Counted from the first letter of the stretch, positions 36,132 to 45,561 are shown. The stretch is DNA of 64,000 bases from CAZPXZ01 sp965221505 (GCA_965221505.1 CBDCSI010000002.1:1674001-1738000), one strand, 5' to 3'. Translations and numbers: made by a program. Notes: generated by a model not told the origin, from the sequence alone.

Positions 36132-37718
36132 TCAGTCGCCGAAGCGCTCCGGCCGCAGCTCGATCACCGTGGGGCCGCGTGCCCGAAGCGCCCGTGCGAC
36201 GGACGCCTCGACCTCCGCCAGGGTGTCCGGTCTGGCCGCCCGGGCGCCGAAGCCGTGCGCCAGCCTGCGGAAATCCGGGGCGAGCGGCCGGACGGCGATC
36301 GGGTCCATCTGCCGTCGGATCATGTCCTTCTCGATCGCGTGCAGCTTCCGGTTGTTCCAGACCAGGACGGGGATCGGAAGCCGCTGCTCGCAGGCCGTGC
36401 CGAGTTCGGCCAGGGCGTACTGGATGCCGTAATCGCCGATCAGGGCCGCGACCGGCCGGCGCGGGCAGGCGAGCTTGGCGCCGATCGCCGCCGGCAAAGC
36501 GTAGCCGAGGGTGCCGAACCCCATCGGATGGAGCCAGGAGCGCGGCTCGTGGACCGGAAACGCCTCGTTGGCGAGATAGGCGATTTCTGTCATGTCGGCG
36601 GCGACGATCGCGTCCTTCGGCAGCGCCCGGCGGAGGGCGTCGAGAATACCCTCCATGCCCGGCCGTTCGCCATGCGCGTCCCGTACGGAGGAGGCGCGCG
36701 CCTCGGCGACCGCACCGGAGGGCGGTCCGGCGCCTCGCGCGGAGACCCGTTCCGCCAGGAGCGCAAGCGTCGCGCCGGCGTCGCCGAGGAGCGGAAGGTC
36801 GGCGCGGAAGTTGGTGGCGAGCGCCTGCGCGTCGATGTCGATCCGGATCGTCTCGCCGGCGAAGGGCAGCGAACCGGGCCCGAAATCGGTGTGCGCGAGT
36901 TCGCTCCCGACCGCGATCGCGAGATCGCCGGCGAGAAGGGTCTCGCGAAGGGCCGGGCGCGGGAGCGCGCAACCGAGCGAGAGGGGATGGGTCTCGTCCA
37001 GAATTCCCTTGCCGGCGACGGTGGTGGCGAAGGGGGCGGCGGTCTTGCTCCGGAATCGCAGCATTGCGATCCGGCTGTCGGCGGCGCCCCCTCCGGCGAC
37101 CACGACCGGGCGTTCGGCGCGTTCGATCGCCGAGACGGCGGCGTTCAGCGCGTCCTCCGGCGGCATGGGCGGCGCGGGAATCGGGCGGGCGATCGGCGCT
37201 TCGGTGCCGGGCGACCGAAGCCGGTCGAACGCGACCTGGAGGTGCACCGGTCTCGGGCGCTCCGCCCGGAACGCGACAAACGCTCGCGCGAGGAGTTCGG
37301 GGATCTCGTCCGCCTCCTCGATCGTGAAGCTCCGCGCCCCGAAGCTCCGCACCGCGCCGGACTGGTCCGCCATGTCGTGCGACTCGCCGCGCCCCTTGCC
37401 GACGTCGCGCCGCGAGAGGACGGTCGAGATTGCGAGGATCGGCACCGAGTCCGAGTGCGCTTCTCCGAACGCGGTCAGGAGGTTGGTCAGTCCGGGGCCG
37501 GAGACGACCGCGCAGACGCCGGGGCGGCCGGAGCTTCGTGCGTAACCGTCGGCCATGAACCCGGCGCCCTGCTCGTGCCGCGGCAACACCACGGAAATCC
37601 CGGCTCTGGCGAACTCCCGGAACAGTTCCGTGTTGTGCACGCCGGGCACGGCGAATACGCGGTCGGTTCCGTATTCGGCGAGGCCCCGGACCAGGCTCCC
37701 GGCGAGGGTCTCGGTCAT
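36132..37718 (-). CDS. Thiamine-diphosphate-dependent enzyme (acetolactate synthase-like)
   Basis: A 528-aa ThDP enzyme. It has the catalytic Glu in RHEQGAGFMADGYAR near residue 45, the GPGLTNLLTAFGEAHSD pyrimidine-binding region and the ThDP motif GDYG to WNNR (LIGDYGIQYALAEL, then VLVWNNRKL). Members decarboxylate 2-oxoacids or make acyloins; acetolactate synthase, benzoylformate decarboxylase and sulfoacetaldehyde acetyltransferase all belong here. Being last in an operon with a TauD-like dioxygenase, a role in processing its aldehyde or oxoacid product is possible. ATG 37718 (MTETLAG) is preferred over GTG 37766. Confidence 0.82.
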   Translation of the reverse strand: MTETLAGSLVRGLAEYGTDRVFAVPGVHNTELFREFARAGISVVLPRHEQGAGFMADGYARSSGRPGVCAVVSGPGLTNLLTAFGEAHSDSVPILAISTVLSRRDVGKGRGESHDMADQSGAVRSFGARSFTIEEADEIPELLARAFVAFRAERPRPVHLQVAFDRLRSPGTEAPIARPIPAPPMPPEDALNAAVSAIERAERPVVVAGGGAADSRIAMLRFRSKTAAPFATTVAGKGILDETHPLSLGCALPRPALRETLLAGDLAIAVGSELAHTDFGPGSLPFAGETIRIDIDAQALATNFRADLPLLGDAGATLALLAERVSARGAGPPSGAVAEARASSVRDAHGERPGMEGILDALRRALPKDAIVAADMTEIAYLANEAFPVHEPRSWLHPMGFGTLGYALPAAIGAKLACPRRPVAALIGDYGIQYALAELGTACEQRLPIPVLVWNNRKLHAIEKDMIRRQMDPIAVRPLAPDFRRLAHGFGARAARPDTLAEVEASVARALRARGPTVIELRPERFGD

Positions 37719-37833
37719 GCCGGGGTCGTCGTCCGTTCCGGGCGCTCGGGGGCGCGCAACCCGCACGCGGCCCTGCGTTCGGATCTCCAGTCCGGCGTGG
37801 AGCGTCGGATTCGGAAGCCGCCCCGCATCCGCC

Positions 37834-38691
37834 TCACGCGTCCTTGACCGTGATCCGGCGCAGGAGGCGCCGCGTCGAGGGGTCGAAGGAGCCGCGTGCG
37901 TGCGCGGTGCAGCGGTTGTCCCAGACGATCAGGTCGCCCTGCCGCCATTCCTGCTCCCAGACGAACTCCGGCGCCGTCATATGCGCCCAGAGCGTATCCA
38001 GCAACGCGTCGCTCTCGGGAACCGGCAGGCCCTCGATATAGCCGGTGCCCATGCGGCCGAGATAGAGCGCCTTGCGCCCGGTCGCGGGGTGCACCCGGAC
38101 GATCGGGTGGCGGGCGCCCGGCGCCTGCGTCTTGTCGGTGACCTCCTCGTATCCCGGCCGCACGCCGCCGGTGGCGAGATGCGCCGCGTCGTGGATCGAG
38201 CGCCGCGACTCGATCTTGCTTCGAAGGTCGTCCGCGAGAGCCTCGTAGGCCCGGTACAGATTGGTGAAGCGGGTGTTTCCCCCGGAGGGCGGGATTTCGT
38301 CGCCGTAGAGGAGCGTCGCCGTGGCGGGCACCTCGTACATCGACATGTCGGAGTGCCAGGTGGCTTCCCCGGCGCCGAGGGCGCCGATCGGCTTGCCGTC
38401 CCTGACGATGTTGGAGATGAGCTCCACCGCGGCGTGAAGCTCTTCCGGCTTGCCGCCGTATTCCGCGCCTTCGGCGCTGTGGAGCGCGCCGAAGCGCAGG
38501 GCGAAGGAGACCAGCGCGGTGTCGGTCATCTTCTGTCCGCGGAAGCGAAGCACCAGATGGTCGTGCCAGGCGGCGCGAATGGTTGCGAAGACCTCGTCCG
38601 AAACCGGCTTCGAGAGGTCGACGCCCCGAACGTCCGCCGCGAGGGCGCCGCCGGTGGGGACGATTTCAAGTCCGTTGGCGGATGCCTGCAT
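37834..38691 (-). CDS. TauD/TfdA-family 2-oxoglutarate dioxygenase
   Basis: A 285-aa Fe(II)/2-oxoglutarate dioxygenase. The metal-binding HxD is in TWHSDMSMYE, the distal His in DNRCTAHARGSF, and the 2-oxoglutarate-binding Arg follows in STRRLLRRI. AGGAGG precedes ATG 38691. The family hydroxylates taurine, 2,4-D, quaternary amines and similar compounds. It follows the permease gene after 11 bp, so the imported solute is its likely substrate. Confidence 0.9.
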   Translation of the reverse strand: MQASANGLEIVPTGGALAADVRGVDLSKPVSDEVFATIRAAWHDHLVLRFRGQKMTDTALVSFALRFGALHSAEGAEYGGKPEELHAAVELISNIVRDGKPIGALGAGEATWHSDMSMYEVPATATLLYGDEIPPSGGNTRFTNLYRAYEALADDLRSKIESRRSIHDAAHLATGGVRPGYEEVTDKTQAPGARHPIVRVHPATGRKALYLGRMGTGYIEGLPVPESDALLDTLWAHMTAPEFVWEQEWRQGDLIVWDNRCTAHARGSFDPSTRRLLRRITVKDA

Positions 38692-38702
38692 GATGGTTCC
38701 TC

Positions 38703-40532
38703 CTATCTCAGCATCGGGTCGTGCGCCGCCGCGCCGCGCTTCGCGGCCCGCCAGCGCTGCACTTCCGCGAGGGCGATCAGGGCCAGCGAAAGGGTAACCA
38801 GGAGCGCCGCGACGGCGGCGGTGGTCGGGTCGATCTCCTCGCGGATGCCCTCCCACATGCGCTTGGGCAGGGTCTTGATCCGGACCCCGCTCAGGAAGAT
38901 CGCGATCACCACTTCGTCGAAGGAAGCGAGGAAGGCGAAGAACGCGGCGGTGATGACCGCGGGGCGGATCAGCGGCAGGGTCACCTTGCGAAAGGTCGTC
39001 AGCCGGTTCGCGCCCAGGGTCCCGGCGGCCTGTTCCAGCGCCGGATCGACGCGCTCGAGGGCGGAGGCGACAACCACGATGACGAAGGGGACCGCGAGGG
39101 TGAGATGGGCGAGCACGAGGCCGGTGCGCGTGCCCACGAGGCCGTAGGACGCGAAGAGGTAGTAGAGCGCGACGGCGGTGATGATGGTGGGGACGATGAT
39201 GGGCGCGAGCAGCAGCCCGAGGACCGCTTTCTTGCCGGCGAACGCGCCCCGCACCAGCGCGATCGCGGCGCAGGTTCCGATGCCGGTTCCGAGGACCATG
39301 ACCACCGCCCCGACCTCGAAGCTGATCAGGGTCGGCCGGATCCAGTCGTTGCGCGAGAAGTAGTTCTCGAACCACCTCGTGGAGTATTCCGGCGGCGGAA
39401 ACTGCAGATACGGCGCGTCGCTGAAGGCGAGCGGATACAGGATCAGGATCGGGAAGATCATCAGGGCCAAGGTCGCCCAGGTCAGGATCTTCGCGAACGG
39501 AAACTGCCGGGCGGGCCGCTTCCGGGGCCGGTCGCGAACGGAGGCCGGCAGGACGTGCGACGCTCGCGAGACGACAGAATCCGCGAAGGCGGAACCGTGC
39601 GACGCGAGGGACATCAGCCGGACCCAGACCCGGGCAGAGCGCGTCGATCCGCCCCCGCCCGACGACAACGCGCGGTTGTAGAGCACGACCAGCGCCAGGG
39701 TCGCGACCAGGAGGACGACCGACATGGCCGCGGCCAGCGGCCAGTTGGAGAGCCGGTTGACCTGCCGCTCGATCAGCATGACGAAGGTGGTGTCGCCGAG
39801 GCCGCCGAGGAGCGCCGGGGTGACGAAGAAGCCGATCGAGAGGATGAACACCAGGAGAGAGCCGGCGAGAATGCCGGGCAGGCTCATGGGCAGAAAGACG
39901 AACAGGAAGGCCCGGGTCCGGCCCGCCCCGAGGCTCCAGGCGGCCGACAGCAGGTTCATGTCGATGCGCCGCATCACTGCGTAGAGCGGCAGCACCATGA
40001 ACGGCAGCATGATGTGGACCATGCCGACATAGACGCTGAAGCGGGTGTAGAGGAGGCTGAGCGGCGCGTCGATCATGCCGAGCGTGAGGAGCGCTTCGTT
40101 CACCATTCCCTTCCGGCCCAGAATGACCATCCAGGCGTAGGTGCGGACCAGCAGGCTGGTCCAGAGCGGCAAGACGATCAGGAGCGCGATGAGTCGCTGC
40201 ATCCAGCCGCTCGAGCGCAGCATGACCCAGGCGACGGGATAGCCGAGAATCAGGCAGATCAGGGTGACGACCAGCGACAGGACGATCGTGCGGATCAGCA
40301 CCTCGATCAGAACCGCGTCGTCGAAGACCCTGAGATAGTGTTCCGACGTGAACTCGGCCCGGCCGACGCTCTCGTAGAGGACGCCGAGAAGGGGAACGAC
40401 GAACACGCCCAGATAGAGGATCAGGGCAGGCGCCAGAAGCAGCGGAACGGCGGACGGGCGGGGCCGTTCGGCGGGGCTGGCGGGGGATTCAGGCAACGGG
40501 TCGGGAGTCCTGCCGGCACTGCGCGACGGCAT
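38703..40532 (-). CDS. Fused double ABC permease (PotB-PotC-type in one chain)
   Basis: A 609-aa protein containing two complete permease units. Unit 1 (about residues 35-290) has helices from LLLAPALILYLGVFVVPL and the loop LSAAWSLGAGRTRAFLFVFLP. Unit 2 (about 350-600) starts ILTWATLALMIFPILILYPL and has the loop LEQAAGTLGANRLTTFRKVTLP. Polyamine-type transporters normally encode these as separate PotB and PotC; here a linker of about 60 residues rich in Ser and Arg joins them. The start is uncertain among several Met codons, none with a clear ribosome binding site. Confidence 0.87.
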   Translation of the reverse strand: MPSRSAGRTPDPLPESPASPAERPRPSAVPLLLAPALILYLGVFVVPLLGVLYESVGRAEFTSEHYLRVFDDAVLIEVLIRTIVLSLVVTLICLILGYPVAWVMLRSSGWMQRLIALLIVLPLWTSLLVRTYAWMVILGRKGMVNEALLTLGMIDAPLSLLYTRFSVYVGMVHIMLPFMVLPLYAVMRRIDMNLLSAAWSLGAGRTRAFLFVFLPMSLPGILAGSLLVFILSIGFFVTPALLGGLGDTTFVMLIERQVNRLSNWPLAAAMSVVLLVATLALVVLYNRALSSGGGGSTRSARVWVRLMSLASHGSAFADSVVSRASHVLPASVRDRPRKRPARQFPFAKILTWATLALMIFPILILYPLAFSDAPYLQFPPPEYSTRWFENYFSRNDWIRPTLISFEVGAVVMVLGTGIGTCAAIALVRGAFAGKKAVLGLLLAPIIVPTIITAVALYYLFASYGLVGTRTGLVLAHLTLAVPFVIVVVASALERVDPALEQAAGTLGANRLTTFRKVTLPLIRPAVITAAFFAFLASFDEVVIAIFLSGVRIKTLPKRMWEGIREEIDPTTAAVAALLVTLSLALIALAEVQRWRAAKRGAAAHDPMLR

Positions 40533-40683
40533 CGGCAGACGCGACGCAGGGCACACCGGAGACCGGGGCGGACGGAGGACGGGACGCCGGTGTCGTCAAC
40601 CGGCGGAAGTCCGGCGCGGAGGCCACGATCGCTTCGTCGGGCGGAGAGCCGGGGATGCCGCGGACCCGTGCGGCCCTGGGGCA

Positions 40684-40721
40684 ACCGGCCCGGACCCCGT
40701 CGCGACGGGATCCGGGCCGGT
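40684..40721 (-). promoter_or_regulatory. Strong intercistronic hairpin after the SBP gene
   Basis: ACCGGCCCGGA (40684-40694) pairs with TCCGGGCCGGT (40711-40721), with inner pairing of CCCGTC and GACGGG. It lies between the SBP stop and the fused permease, the same position as hairpins in the other transporter operons here. Confidence 0.6.
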
Positions 40722-40735
40722 CCTCGGAGCGACGG

Positions 40736-41815
40736 TTACTCAAGCGACCATCGGTTCCACATCTCCTGGTTCTTCTCGAGATTGCTCATGCCGTCGGCAT
40801 CGGTGCCGGCCCAGAAGTCGGCGCTGAGGAACACCTGCTTCTCCAAATTGGCCGGGAAGGAGGGGAGCTTCTCCGCCCGCTCCTGCGAGAGGTGGTCGAA
40901 GGCCTTCAGGTTGACCGGACCGAGCAGCTGCAGCTCCACCATCGCCGCCTGGATCTCGGGAAGCGTGGCGAATTCGATGAACTTCATCGCGTTCTCGTAG
41001 TTCGGCGCGTTCTTCGGAATGATCCAGTAGTCGTATTGGATGAGCCCCTGGTTCCACGAGAAGTCGATCGGCGCGCCCTCGTTCTTGCGCCGTACCGTGC
41101 GTCCGAGCGTCGCCGCCCCGACGACCGCTTCGCCGTCCACCAGCATCTGCGGCGCCATGGCCGAACTGGTGGTGAACTTGGCGACGTGCGGGCGGATGTT
41201 CGCGAGGCTCTCGTATGCGCGCTCCATGTCGAGCGGATAGAGATCGTCGGGATCCACGCCGTCGGCCAGCAGGGCGTATTCCAGCGGCGGGACTACCCAG
41301 TCGCCGGCGTCGATCGCGCGCGGTCCGGGGAATTTTTCGACGTTCCAGACGTCCTGCCAGCTGTCCGGCTGCTCCGGTCCGGGAAACGCGTCGGTGTTGA
41401 AGGCGATGACCTTGGTGTAGAAGAAATTGCCGATCCCGAAGGGGTGGACGACCTCCGGCACGATGTCGTCCATCATGCCCTGGAAGTAGTTCTCGTAGTC
41501 CAGTTCCTCGACCAGTCCGTCGCGCGCCAGCACGAGGAGATCGCCGGGCACCATGCCGGAGACGTCCCATTCGGTGTTGCCGCTCTCGACCATCGCCCGG
41601 ACCTTGGCCATGGAGGGGCCGGTCGCCTCGATGATCTCGATGCCGGTCGCCTCCATGAACGGCTCGAAGATGGCCTTGCGCTGGTCGTCCTGGAACGATC
41701 CGCCCCAGGACGCGACGACGACGTGGCCGTTGTCCTGGGCGAGCGCCATGCCGGCGCCGGCCGCAACCAGCGCCGCAGCCGCGACGGCCGCGGCTCCTTG
41801 GTGAATTCTGTTCAT
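40736..41815 (-). CDS. ABC transporter substrate-binding protein (PotD/spermidine-putrescine type)
   Basis: A 359-aa periplasmic binding protein with a signal peptide (MNRIHQGAAAVAAAALVAAG, cleavage after ALA near residue 26). VVVASWGGSFQDDQRKAIF, KNAPNYENAMKFIEFATLPE and GMSNLEKNQEMWNRWSLE at the C-terminus are typical of PotD-like proteins of the opine/polyamine group. GGGAGGAAAGA precedes ATG 41815. It feeds the fused permease. Confidence 0.92.
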   Translation of the reverse strand: MNRIHQGAAAVAAAALVAAGAGMALAQDNGHVVVASWGGSFQDDQRKAIFEPFMEATGIEIIEATGPSMAKVRAMVESGNTEWDVSGMVPGDLLVLARDGLVEELDYENYFQGMMDDIVPEVVHPFGIGNFFYTKVIAFNTDAFPGPEQPDSWQDVWNVEKFPGPRAIDAGDWVVPPLEYALLADGVDPDDLYPLDMERAYESLANIRPHVAKFTTSSAMAPQMLVDGEAVVGAATLGRTVRRKNEGAPIDFSWNQGLIQYDYWIIPKNAPNYENAMKFIEFATLPEIQAAMVELQLLGPVNLKAFDHLSQERAEKLPSFPANLEKQVFLSADFWAGTDADGMSNLEKNQEMWNRWSLE

Positions 41816-42353
41816 TCTTTCCTCCCTTGCAGTCAGCCGAACCGAACGGATCGGCGCAGATGCGAACGTTGCCGCCCGGCGCTCGCGGGCGCCGCTGGCG
41901 AGGTCCTTCGGCCGGTCAGGGCCCGGTTCGCGATTCCGGCGCAAAGCCTGTCCGCAGGCGTTCGGGGACGCTCGTGCGTGTCCGCTGCGCTCGCTCGAAC
42001 GATGCGGGGGACTCCGGCGTCGCCGACGGGACGCCGAACCGGGACGAATTCGGCGGCGAACCGCCAGGGGGTATCTGGTGACCGAACCGACAGATCATCG
42101 TGACGTCAACGCTCGCTTCGACGAGGCGGGCCGCCGGACGTCCGCCAATGCGAACGATTGCGGCGAGTTCCGCCTCTTCGAGATGGCTCCGATACTACAG
42201 GACGGGCATCCGAAGTCCAGCCGCGGCCCGAGACCGACGCCTCGCGGTACGAGTTCCCCCCGAATTGCGCGCCGGCGCGACGGGTGCGGTTCGTCCTGGG
42301 CGGCGGGCGTTCGGCGGCTCCGGGAGCGCGGAACGAAACGGGACCTCGGTTCG
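41816..42353. other. Intergenic between ATPase and SBP genes
   Basis: About 540 bp upstream of the SBP gene with no supported ORF. On the minus strand a TTGACGTCA near 42104 could be a -35 region (it contains the palindrome TGACGTCA), but no matching -10 is clear. The length suggests the SBP gene has its own promoter. Confidence 0.45.
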
Positions 42354-43481
42354 CTATCCCTCGGCGGTATCCGGTCGCGTCGGCTCCGCTTCCTCCAGCA
42401 CCACCGTGTCGGCGACGCTCCACGACAGCGGAACCCTCTCGCCCGGCCGGTAGCCGGTGTCCGAGCGCAGGGTCAGGCTGCTGGCCGAGACCGTGGTTCC
42501 CTCGGCGATCTCCACGAAATACTTCGTGATTCCGCCGGTCAGGATGCGGTCCCGTACGACGCCGTCGACCCGGTTCCGGCCGTCGGCGTCGGCGGGGCCG
42601 GCGATGGCGATCGATTCCGGCCGCACCAGGAACGGTAGCGTCTGGCCTTCCCCAACCGGGAAGCGCTGCGGGGCCTGGACCTGTGCGCCGCCGTCGAGTT
42701 CGAGCAGGACCTCGCCGTCGCCGGCTGCAAGCACCCGGCCGGTCAGGATGTTGGACTCGCCGAGGAACGCCGCGGCGAAGCGGGAGCGGGGCGCGTGGTA
42801 CATCTCTTCCGGCGAGCCGACCTGCTCGATCAGCCCGTCGTTGAACAGGCAGATCTTGTCGGACATGACCATGGCCTCTTCCTGGTCGTGGGTGACGTAG
42901 AGCACCGTGATGCCGAGCTGTTCGTGCAGTCCCTTGATCTCGAGCTGCATCTGTTCCCGGAGCTTCTTGTCGAGCGCGCCGAGCGGCTCGTCCATCAGGA
43001 TGATCGAGGGCTCGTAGACGATGCAGCGGGCCAGCGCGATGCGCTGCTGCTGGCCGCCGGAGAGCGCGGAAGTCGGGCGCTCGCCCATCTCGGGAAGCCG
43101 GACCGTCTCGAGCGCCTGCCGGACCCTGGCGGCGATCTCCCGGTCCGCCATCCGGCGCATGCGCAGCGGGAAGGCGACGTTCTCGAACACCGAAAGGTGG
43201 GGAAACAGCGCGTAGTTCTGGAAGACCATGCCGATGTCCCGCTTGTGGCTCGGCAGGTAGGTGCAGGGTCGCCCGTCGATTCGCACGTTGCCGCTGTCGG
43301 GCCAGACGAGGCCCGCCACCATCGTCAGGAGGGTGGTCTTGCCGGAGCCGGAAGGGCCGAGCAGGGTCACGAACTCCCCTTCGCGAACGTCGAGGCTGAC
43401 GTTGGCGACCGCGATCACCGGCCCGTACGTCTTGCGCAGGTCGGAGATGGCGAGTTTGTGGCTGTCGGCGTGCGCGGTCAT
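42354..43481 (-). CDS. ABC transporter ATP-binding protein (PotA-type)
   Basis: A 375-aa ATPase with Walker A GPSGSGKTT, Q-loop MVFQNYALFPHL, signature LSGGQQQRIALARCI, Walker B IILMDEPLGALDKKLR and VTHDQEEAM. The C-terminal TOBE region (FLVRPESIAIAGPADADG, VRDRILTGGITKYFVEI) is of the PotA type. It heads the minus-strand operon ATPase, SBP, permease, dioxygenase, ThDP enzyme. The GGAG next to ATG 43481 leaves little spacing, so an upstream start cannot be excluded. Confidence 0.92.
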   Translation of the reverse strand: MTAHADSHKLAISDLRKTYGPVIAVANVSLDVREGEFVTLLGPSGSGKTTLLTMVAGLVWPDSGNVRIDGRPCTYLPSHKRDIGMVFQNYALFPHLSVFENVAFPLRMRRMADREIAARVRQALETVRLPEMGERPTSALSGGQQQRIALARCIVYEPSIILMDEPLGALDKKLREQMQLEIKGLHEQLGITVLYVTHDQEEAMVMSDKICLFNDGLIEQVGSPEEMYHAPRSRFAAAFLGESNILTGRVLAAGDGEVLLELDGGAQVQAPQRFPVGEGQTLPFLVRPESIAIAGPADADGRNRVDGVVRDRILTGGITKYFVEIAEGTTVSASSLTLRSDTGYRPGERVPLSWSVADTVVLEEAEPTRPDTAEG

Positions 43482-43686
43482 CTCCGGATACCGTAAGGAT
43501 CGGGCCCGACCCAATGGTAGCCCTACGCGTCTCCGGCGTTCAAGGGCGTCGGCCGCGGGAGACCCGTGCGGAGGAGACGAGCCGGGCAGTTCAGGGCGAG
43601 ACCGAAGGCTCGACGCGCATGCGGTCGGGTCGCGCCGGGAGACGGCAACTCGCCCCCTCGCTGCCGAACGACGTGGGATTCCGTCG

Positions 43687-44970
43687 TCAGGGCGTATCCG
43701 CGCCGCTCGCCGCGCCGAGGTCGACCGCACGGTCTTTCGGTTCCCGGTCTCTGGCTGCGCGGCGGATGGCCATGAACTCCTCGAAGTCCTCGACGAAGAC
43801 GCCCTCCGGCCAGGACTCGACTTCGCCGTCGTCCCGAACGGGGATCGGTCTGACGGTTGAGCCGCGGCCAGGCGTCGCCTCGATCCAGTAGACCGAGACG
43901 TTCGCCGGAGAGAGCCGCCCTTCCGCGACCCAGCGTCGTACGCGAAGCAGGAACAGCTCCGAGTGGGTCTCTACGACCATGGGCCGCTCCGCTCCGGCGA
44001 GGTTGGCGAGGATGAGCTCCGTGACCGCGGTGTGCGCGGACGCGAAGAGCCCGGCCTCCGGGCGTTCGACAACGTCCAGGCCTCGACCTGCGTGCCGGGC
44101 CGTGAGCGCGGTCGCGGCGACCGGAAAGACCTGCGCAAGCCCTTGTCCGGATTGCGACAATTGCACATTGCCTCCCCGAAGAGGCGTTCCTGCGAGCGCT
44201 ACCGAACGTTCGTCATGCTCACCGACGTCGACGGGGACGCCGAAGGTCTTGCGGAACCACTCCGCGACCTCGTCCCGCAGCCAACCGCTTGTGGCCGGCG
44301 CAGAAAGGGCGTCGCGACCGTCGCTGTCAGGTCGCGACCGCAGGACCTCCTGCGCAAGGATCGGGAGACGGTCGTGGGGGCGCGGAGACGTCAGATACCG
44401 GACGCCTCGGGCCCAGGCCCTCAGATCGTCCACAGGGGATGCGATCTCGGGGTGCAGGACTTCGGGCTGCTTCGGCAGGATCCCTCGCCAGACCACGTTC
44501 TCCCGTCTCGGCGCTCCCTGGTCTGTCTGGACGGCGTAGCCGGCGTTTGCGTCGAGGCCCTGACGTCGGACGGTCGTTTCGCCTCGTTCGTCCGATAGTC
44601 GCCACGCCCGAATCTGGCTTGCGGAACGCCCGAACGGGCCGGAGTGGCGGCTCATCCAGACGCGAAGGGTCGTGATACCGGCGGGCCCGGCCAGTGCGAG
44701 CGAAACCGTGAGGCAGCCGCGGTCCGAACCCTCGGTCAAGAGGTCATCGAACGTTTCTCCATGCCGGATACCTCCGGATTCGAGCGGGAGCGGCTGGCAG
44801 GCTGCGTCTTCGCCTGCGGCCAACCCGCCTGCCGCCAGCTGGATCGCCCGCGCGAGAGCGGACTTGCCGGCGTTGTTCGGCCCCACCAGAACGGTCAGGG
44901 GCGCCAGCTCGATTTCGGCCCGACGGGCGAAGCCCTTGTAGCCCTCGATCGTGAACTTGCGCAGCGACAC
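43687..44970 (-). CDS. Orphan AAA ATPase (RecF/OLD-like, no TOPRIM)
   Basis: A 427-aa SMC/RecF-type ATPase. It has Walker A VGPNNAGKSALARA (about residues 29-42), the signature-like LSQSGQGLAQVFP (about 293), Walker B LDVVERPEAGLF and the switch VVETHSELFLLRVRRW. It has no long coiled coil and no TOPRIM nuclease domain, so it is not a complete OLD or GajA protein. Such short ATPases occur as partners in defence pairs such as PtuA-like and other two-gene modules. No HNH or nuclease partner is adjacent, so its role is unknown. It sits at the border between transporter genes and a mobile-element-rich region. Confidence 0.8.
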   Translation of the reverse strand: MSLRKFTIEGYKGFARRAEIELAPLTVLVGPNNAGKSALARAIQLAAGGLAAGEDAACQPLPLESGGIRHGETFDDLLTEGSDRGCLTVSLALAGPAGITTLRVWMSRHSGPFGRSASQIRAWRLSDERGETTVRRQGLDANAGYAVQTDQGAPRRENVVWRGILPKQPEVLHPEIASPVDDLRAWARGVRYLTSPRPHDRLPILAQEVLRSRPDSDGRDALSAPATSGWLRDEVAEWFRKTFGVPVDVGEHDERSVALAGTPLRGGNVQLSQSGQGLAQVFPVAATALTARHAGRGLDVVERPEAGLFASAHTAVTELILANLAGAERPMVVETHSELFLLRVRRWVAEGRLSPANVSVYWIEATPGRGSTVRPIPVRDDGEVESWPEGVFVEDFEEFMAIRRAARDREPKDRAVDLGAASGADTP

Positions 44971-45324
44971 GCTTTCCTCCCAACCACATCTTCAGTTCTA
45001 TGCGCCAAGGTCTACGCGGGCGCTCCCGAACGACGCTACACCACGGCGGCGACCGCCCGGCGCGAGACATGCCATCGACCTCGCTGCCTCGCCTGTATGC
45101 GGCTGGGGTCGCCGGAGAGTCGCCACCGAAGGCCGACAAGGAGGGTCAACACGCGTGGTCTCGCAACTGCGGACGACGCTTCCATCGGCCCAAGTCTGCC
45201 CGAGGCGGCCGTAGGCGCCCAGACCGGTAATCGCAGTTATTCGATGCCAGTAGATTGGCCTGAGAGCCAGAAGGTGTCAGGAGATGCCGAGACGCTTTGG
45301 GATGGAAAACGGATGCCAATGTCG
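44971..45324. other. Intergenic upstream of the AAA ATPase gene
   Basis: About 350 bp with no supported gene. It contains the presumed promoter of the minus-strand ATPase gene. GC content drops around 45240-45350, marking the edge of acquired DNA. Confidence 0.4.
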
Positions 45325-45480
45325 CTATACTTCACATATGCGTGATTTCCGGCGATTCGTCAACTCGGCCAGTGACTGATGCCACGACGGACCCGATGGC
45401 CGGGAGGACGGGGTATTCGCCGTGTCGCCGTAGTCGATGTGCGCACCGTCTCCGGGCAGGGCGAATTCAATCTGATTTGC
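45325..45480 (-). pseudogene. Possible 3' gene fragment next to the transposase
   Basis: The minus-strand frame ending at the TAG 45327-45325 reads NQIEFALPGDGAHIDYGDTA, then SSRPSGPSWHQSLAELTNRR. It is compositionally protein-like with host-like codon use. Further upstream the frame becomes antisense of the transposase. It may be the tail of a gene cut by insertion of the ISAs1-type element; I do not recognise the family. Confidence 0.25.
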
Positions 45481-45561
45481 AGTGATTCGCGACGCTGACG
45501 CGGCGCTTGCGGGGGTACAGGGGGTCTGGACAGTTCGTTCTGCGGCTGCTGGAACGGGCTC

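Noticed and set aside
34018..36972. A 984-codon minus-strand open frame
   Set aside because: It is Arg/Pro-rich, without motifs, and antisense to clear permease and part of the ThDP coding regions in another frame; a by-product of high GC.
38721..41000. A 759-codon plus-strand open frame
   Set aside because: Antisense to the fused permease and SBP genes; highly charged, low-complexity translation.
41816..42353. A riboswitch or small gene in the long leader of the SBP gene
   Set aside because: No conserved riboswitch core was recognised and the open frames are low-complexity.
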